NCBI GenBank assembly: GCA_030248065.1 | Contig: JASAMV010004295.1 | Location: forward strand, 1-64,000 | DNA: 64,000 nucleotides | Source of the DNA: Rhynchonema sp. JSB1_4 | Taxonomy: Eukaryota; Nematoda; Chromadorea; Monhysterida; Xyalidae | Direction: 5' to 3' | In this document: piece after piece, positions 61,004 through 64,000 of the stretch | How positions within the stretch are numbered: the first letter of the stretch is position 1 | Layout: each line of letters starts with the position of its first letter | Translations under genes and position numbers: made by a program | The notes under the pieces: generated by a model | The model's input: the letters and a program-made list of their open reading frames with translations, nothing else | The model's database searches: none | Told to the model about the DNA's origin: nothing

Positions 61004-61130
61004 AATTCAGTCTCGTCAACCACTCGAACCAATTCTCGTGGTGTACTAGCGCTGGCAGGTGAGAATGAAGATTGTCCCAAAGTTGCCATTTCTTGTGATT
61101 CAACTTCATAGGCCGGGGCGCGCTAGAAAA

Positions 61131-61410
61131 CGTGAATAGTACAGCAATTTTTGTTGCCCGTTCCGACCTGCCTTCGCAGACGGGCGGTGCACCAGGTCAT
61201 AGTAAGTGCGAAAGCATCATGTAGCCACTAGCTGGGTTTATGCGCGCGTGAAACATCACTGCTTTGTGCAAATAGACAAAATGTCGTCAGATCCAGTGCG
61301 CAGCGCGACAGAGCCACCGGCTGCTGCACTGTACTAAGTTTACAATGTGAATTATACAGCAATCTGGTTGCCCGTTTCGACCTGTCTTCGCAGACGGGCC
61401 GTGCACATTT
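61131..61410. repeat. Pair of 65-bp direct repeats
   Basis: 61131-61197 and 61346-61410 share TACAGCAAT, GTTGCCCGTT and CGACCTG with TTCGCAGACGGGC, about 85% alike. Each contains a short palindrome (GCCCGTT with GACGGGC). Non-coding; 61004-61594 has no supported gene. Confidence 0.65.
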
Positions 61411-61594
61411 TTAACCCAGCTGATTTTTACTTTGTCAGTACGAATTCCCGAAAGCGAATATGTACGTCTGCTGACAGACGTGTGCGTACGCACACACGTT
61501 TGGAAGGGTATTTACGCGCTCAGTATGAGATCTACATGCTAGCTTTCAGATGTGCAGATGCTTTCGGGAATTCGACCCATAGATTTTTTTCGGT

Positions 61595-62958
61595 TTATGA
61601 TAGACAGTGCATCAATGAATGAATAAAATAGTAGAAAAGACCAACTTTTTTGCAAATGCGAAGAATAGACAACCCACACGTTTCCGCATAACGGATGAAT
61701 GACGAATTGTTTGAATTGCGTAAAGCACGACGCTCATCGTCGGTCAGAGTGCGGCCGGTGATCAGGGTAAAAGAGCACACGCCCAGAAACAGAATCGACA
61801 GCACGACACCTCCACCGCTGAGAGTTCCCCAGAACGCTGAAAACAAAGTTTTCACTGATTGGTGGAGAGCCCAGACCTCATCACTGGCACGGAATGAAGA
61901 GTGCAAAAACACCCACCGCGCTCCCAAACAGATGTTGGCTGCCCGGTGGCATCAGCCCCTTGAACGGACAATTTTGAACTCTGAAAAATGAAGAGTGGGA
62001 AGGTGTGAATGAAACATCACATGATTGATTCTACCTTAGCAACCCTTGAACATTCTGTTACGGTGGTAACATCATCGTAAATCATCGTGCAATGAACAAC
62101 GTTGAAATTGTTAGATTTTAGCAAGTTCGCCATTTTGTCAGCGTTTGAAGAAAAACGTGTCAATTTCACGTCAGGAGGTAATGTCACATCCGACTCGTAA
62201 GCGGTAAAGTTAGTGGCAGCATGCAAAGGATTGGCAAATGTGGCAGATGTTTCACTGTCGGATGGAGTGCTTGATGTTTCACTGACAGACGCTGTGGTTG
62301 AAGGTTCACTGGCATATGTGACGTTTGATGTTTCGCCAACGGTGGTGGACAATGTCGCAGGGGCAGGTGTTGAGAGATCTGTTGATGTTTCACTGGCACC
62401 TGTCGTGGTATTGATCTCAAAGACGGACAAGGGCGGGTCGGCAGGCGGAAACGGTGATGTGGGAGCCGAACCGACATGAGGTGATGTTTCATGACCGACT
62501 CGGCCCAGACTCGTAGCTGATGTAACACCTCCATTATAAATTGCCGTAGTTGTTTCCTGACCAAGCAAATGGGAACTGTCGTTATTTCTTTGTCAGATCC
62601 GCCTCTATCAACCCCAGCTCTATCATACCGTGCTCTCACACTCCTCCACTTGATATGTGGCGACATTGTACAGCACGAACTGACGCCAGTAGTTTTGAAA
62701 TGCTGCCGTAAACACGCATTGTTCGACAATCATCTGACGAGCATACCTGAAGCCGATCTATTTTTATTATATTTTTCAGAAAAAAAGTTGGAAAAAAACT
62801 TATTCTTACAATCGAGGGATCCAGTCAGGTAGCGAAGTGCACGTCAAAATACGGTCGAAAGAATCGAAATTGCATTGCGGTGGAATATTATCCTTTACAG
62901 GTAGGACAGCTGACCCTGAGGCCATCGAAATGACCAACAGAATTGAAAATAGCCTCAT
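61595..62958 (-). CDS. Type I membrane protein with Cys cluster and Ser/Thr stalk, Polinton D
   Basis: Exon 1 from ATG 62958: signal peptide (MRLFSILLVISMASGSA), then CNFDSFDRILTCTSLPDWIP. Exon 2 (about 62.62-62.74 kb) continues with QMIVEQCVFTAAFQNYW. Exon 3 (about 62.03-62.56 kb) is a mucin-like stalk with repeated SETS units, then a Cys-containing part (NVVHCTMIYDDVTTVTEC). The last exon carries a transmembrane segment (GGGVVLSILFLGVCSFTLI) and a short basic tail ending at 61595. Same architecture as 40515-41775 and the exon at 7493. Suggests a heavily glycosylated surface protein; no known family. Confidence 0.65.
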
Positions 62959-63209
62959 TTTTTCGAAATTCAGACGGCTGCAAATAAAATGAGAACCTAA
63001 TGTTTTAGCCTCAATGACAGAACAGCACCTGCTCAACTCACCACGCTGTGGTCACTGCATGAGTTATTTTGTTGACATGAGGGTAAGATGTCAGTTTGCA
63101 AACTACCGTAACCAAAATGTTGACAACATTGTAATTGCAGAGCTTCAGACAGCACCATAAGAAATTTCACCAAAATGTGGCAGGAGCAAAAACCAGCGCC
63201 AAGCTGACA

Positions 63210-63491
63210 ATGGAGTTCAAAGTTATTCTGTGTGCCAGTTGCTGTACACGCTCATTTTACATACCTGGCGAAAATTTTGACAAAGTAAGGTGTTTTTCGA
63301 TTGACTCATAACGGTGCAGTACTTATGCAGCACATTCGTTTAGAGCTGTTGTAGCTGAAGGACAGAGCTATTTTTCAAGTAGACGACATTAGAATTAGCC
63401 AAAATGACGTCTTTTTCAGATTATTCTCAGTTGCTGTAACGTTTGTGCGAAACGAAACAAAAAATGCTTCGTACTACCGAAGAAACCCTAA
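63210..63491 (+). CDS. Small two-CxxC zinc-ribbon-like protein, Polinton D, two exons
   Basis: Exons 63210-63284 and 63420-63491, 48 residues, phase 0 intron of 135 nt. CASC in exon 1 and CNVC in exon 2, then AKRNKKC, matching the 58-residue protein of Polinton B (7967-8143), which lacks the intron. The last 28 bases overlap the integrase start in another frame. 62959-63209 is the divergent promoter region. Confidence 0.65.
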
Positions 63492-64000
63492 AGGCTCTTT
63501 GGACTGATTACAAAACTGGCCGCCTTGCTCGACCTGAATTATTTCGCAAATATGTGAAAAAACAAAATCCTGAGATAACGGCAGATCAGATTCAGTCTTT
63601 TCTCAAACAAATATCTGCTTATCGACAGTTTATGCAGAAATCGTACAAAATTCCAAGATATCTTAGCAACACTTACTACCATGTTTCACGCCCGTTGGCT
63701 CTGGTGGCATGCGATGTGTTATACGTACCAAAAAAGCTGATAAAGGTTGCACAAAAATACCTACTAGTAGCGGTCTGCGGATTTTCGGGTTACACCAGTG
63801 CGCGAATTATGAAAAGCATGGGCTCGGTGGCTGCACGAAGAGCTTTCGAGAAAATTGTGAATGAAATGCAATCTCACTTTGATATGAATATCCAACACGT
63901 GATTACCGACTCCGGGAAGGAAAATACAGGAATACAAAAGGAATGTGCCGAACGTAATATCCAACACTTTTTCGCTCCTAAATATTCAGAAAACAAAGCC
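63464..64000 (+). CDS. Retroviral-type DDE integrase, Polinton D (3' end outside window)
   Basis: Open from ATG 63464 (MLRTTEETLKALWTDYKTG) to the window end, 179 residues. Helical N-terminal domain (ADQIQSFLKQIS), then LVACDVLYVPKKL (first catalytic Asp), FSGYTSARIM, and HVITDSGKENTG (second Asp). The third catalytic residue is expected just beyond the edge. Aligns with broken integrase B (8121-10344), including the F-S-G-Y motif where B is interrupted. No intron in this part, unlike C. Confidence 0.88.
   Translation, partial: MLRTTEETLKALWTDYKTGRLARPELFRKYVKKQNPEITADQIQSFLKQISAYRQFMQKSYKIPRYLSNTYYHVSRPLALVACDVLYVPKKLIKVAQKYLLVAVCGFSGYTSARIMKSMGSVAARRAFEKIVNEMQSHFDMNIQHVITDSGKENTGIQKECAERNIQHFFAPKYSENKA

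Larger units (their letters stand above)
61595..64000 (+). mobile_element. Polinton (Maverick) D, left part
   Basis: Membrane protein on minus, zinc-ribbon protein and integrase on plus: the same left-end layout as Polinton B (7.3-8.5 kb). The zinc-finger genes at 60.15-61.0 kb may also belong to it. The element continues beyond the window, so its inverted repeats cannot be matched. Confidence 0.75.

Overview
The window is eukaryotic, and a nematode is the most likely host. Reasons: multi-exon genes with very short introns (mostly 55-70 nt, ending TTTCAG), a short run of the TTAGGC-type telomere repeat near 59.75 kb, and a BEL/Pao retroelement with a two-part Gn/Gc-like envelope gene, as known for nematode BEL elements. 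An arthropod or tardigrade host is not excluded; a five-base TTAGG-type run also occurs near 1.81 kb. Almost the whole window is mobile DNA. Host-type genes are confined to about 54.5-59.6 kb.

Layout. (1) 0-1.85 kb: 3' part of a Penelope-like element (reverse transcriptase plus GIY-YIG nuclease), then a tRNA-like and hammerhead-like tail. (2) 1.8-5.0 kb: Polinton/Maverick fragment A on the minus strand (protease, major capsid, basic core protein, end of penton). (3) 5.0-7.2 kb: two terminal-inverted-repeat elements. (4) 7.3-16.9 kb: Polinton B, damaged: membrane-protein exon, zinc-ribbon protein, integrase split by a 1.1 kb LTR-like insertion, frameshifted penton, core protein, spliced major capsid, Cys-rich protein, inverted protease, ATPase. 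(5) 17.1-43.5 kb: Polinton C, about 26.4 kb between matching inverted repeats. It has an eight-exon protein-primed DNA polymerase on plus. A compact minus-strand block holds ATPase, protease, capsid proteins, integrase and a deoxynucleoside kinase, next to a divergent thymidylate kinase. An 8 kb right arm holds spliced genes of unknown role, one of them a membrane protein. (6) 43.5-51.9 kb: 5'-truncated BEL/Pao element with intact envelope ORF but broken pol, including a 1.6 kb stretch that looks like an assembly or read-quality artefact. (7) 51.9-54.2 kb: satellite with a 149-bp unit, then a smaller tandem repeat. (8) 54.5-59.6 kb: two minus-strand host-like genes, one with an F-box. (9) 60-64 kb: start of Polinton D (zinc-finger gene, membrane protein, zinc-ribbon protein, integrase), running off the window.

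How it works together. Polinton C encodes replication (PolB), integration (integrase with a chromodomain-like tail), virion assembly (major capsid, penton, basic core protein, adenain-like protease, packaging ATPase) and, unusually, two predicted nucleotide-salvage kinases acting before DNA synthesis. Its PolB, ATPase and thymidylate kinase exons sum to whole codons with consistent intron phases, so C looks recently functional. A and B are older. Consecutive structural genes in A and C overlap by the four bases ATGA, which suggests coupled translation from polycistronic RNA. A family of signal-peptide, Cys-cluster, stalk and transmembrane proteins recurs in B, C and D and is the best candidate here for an undescribed surface component of nematode-type Polintons.
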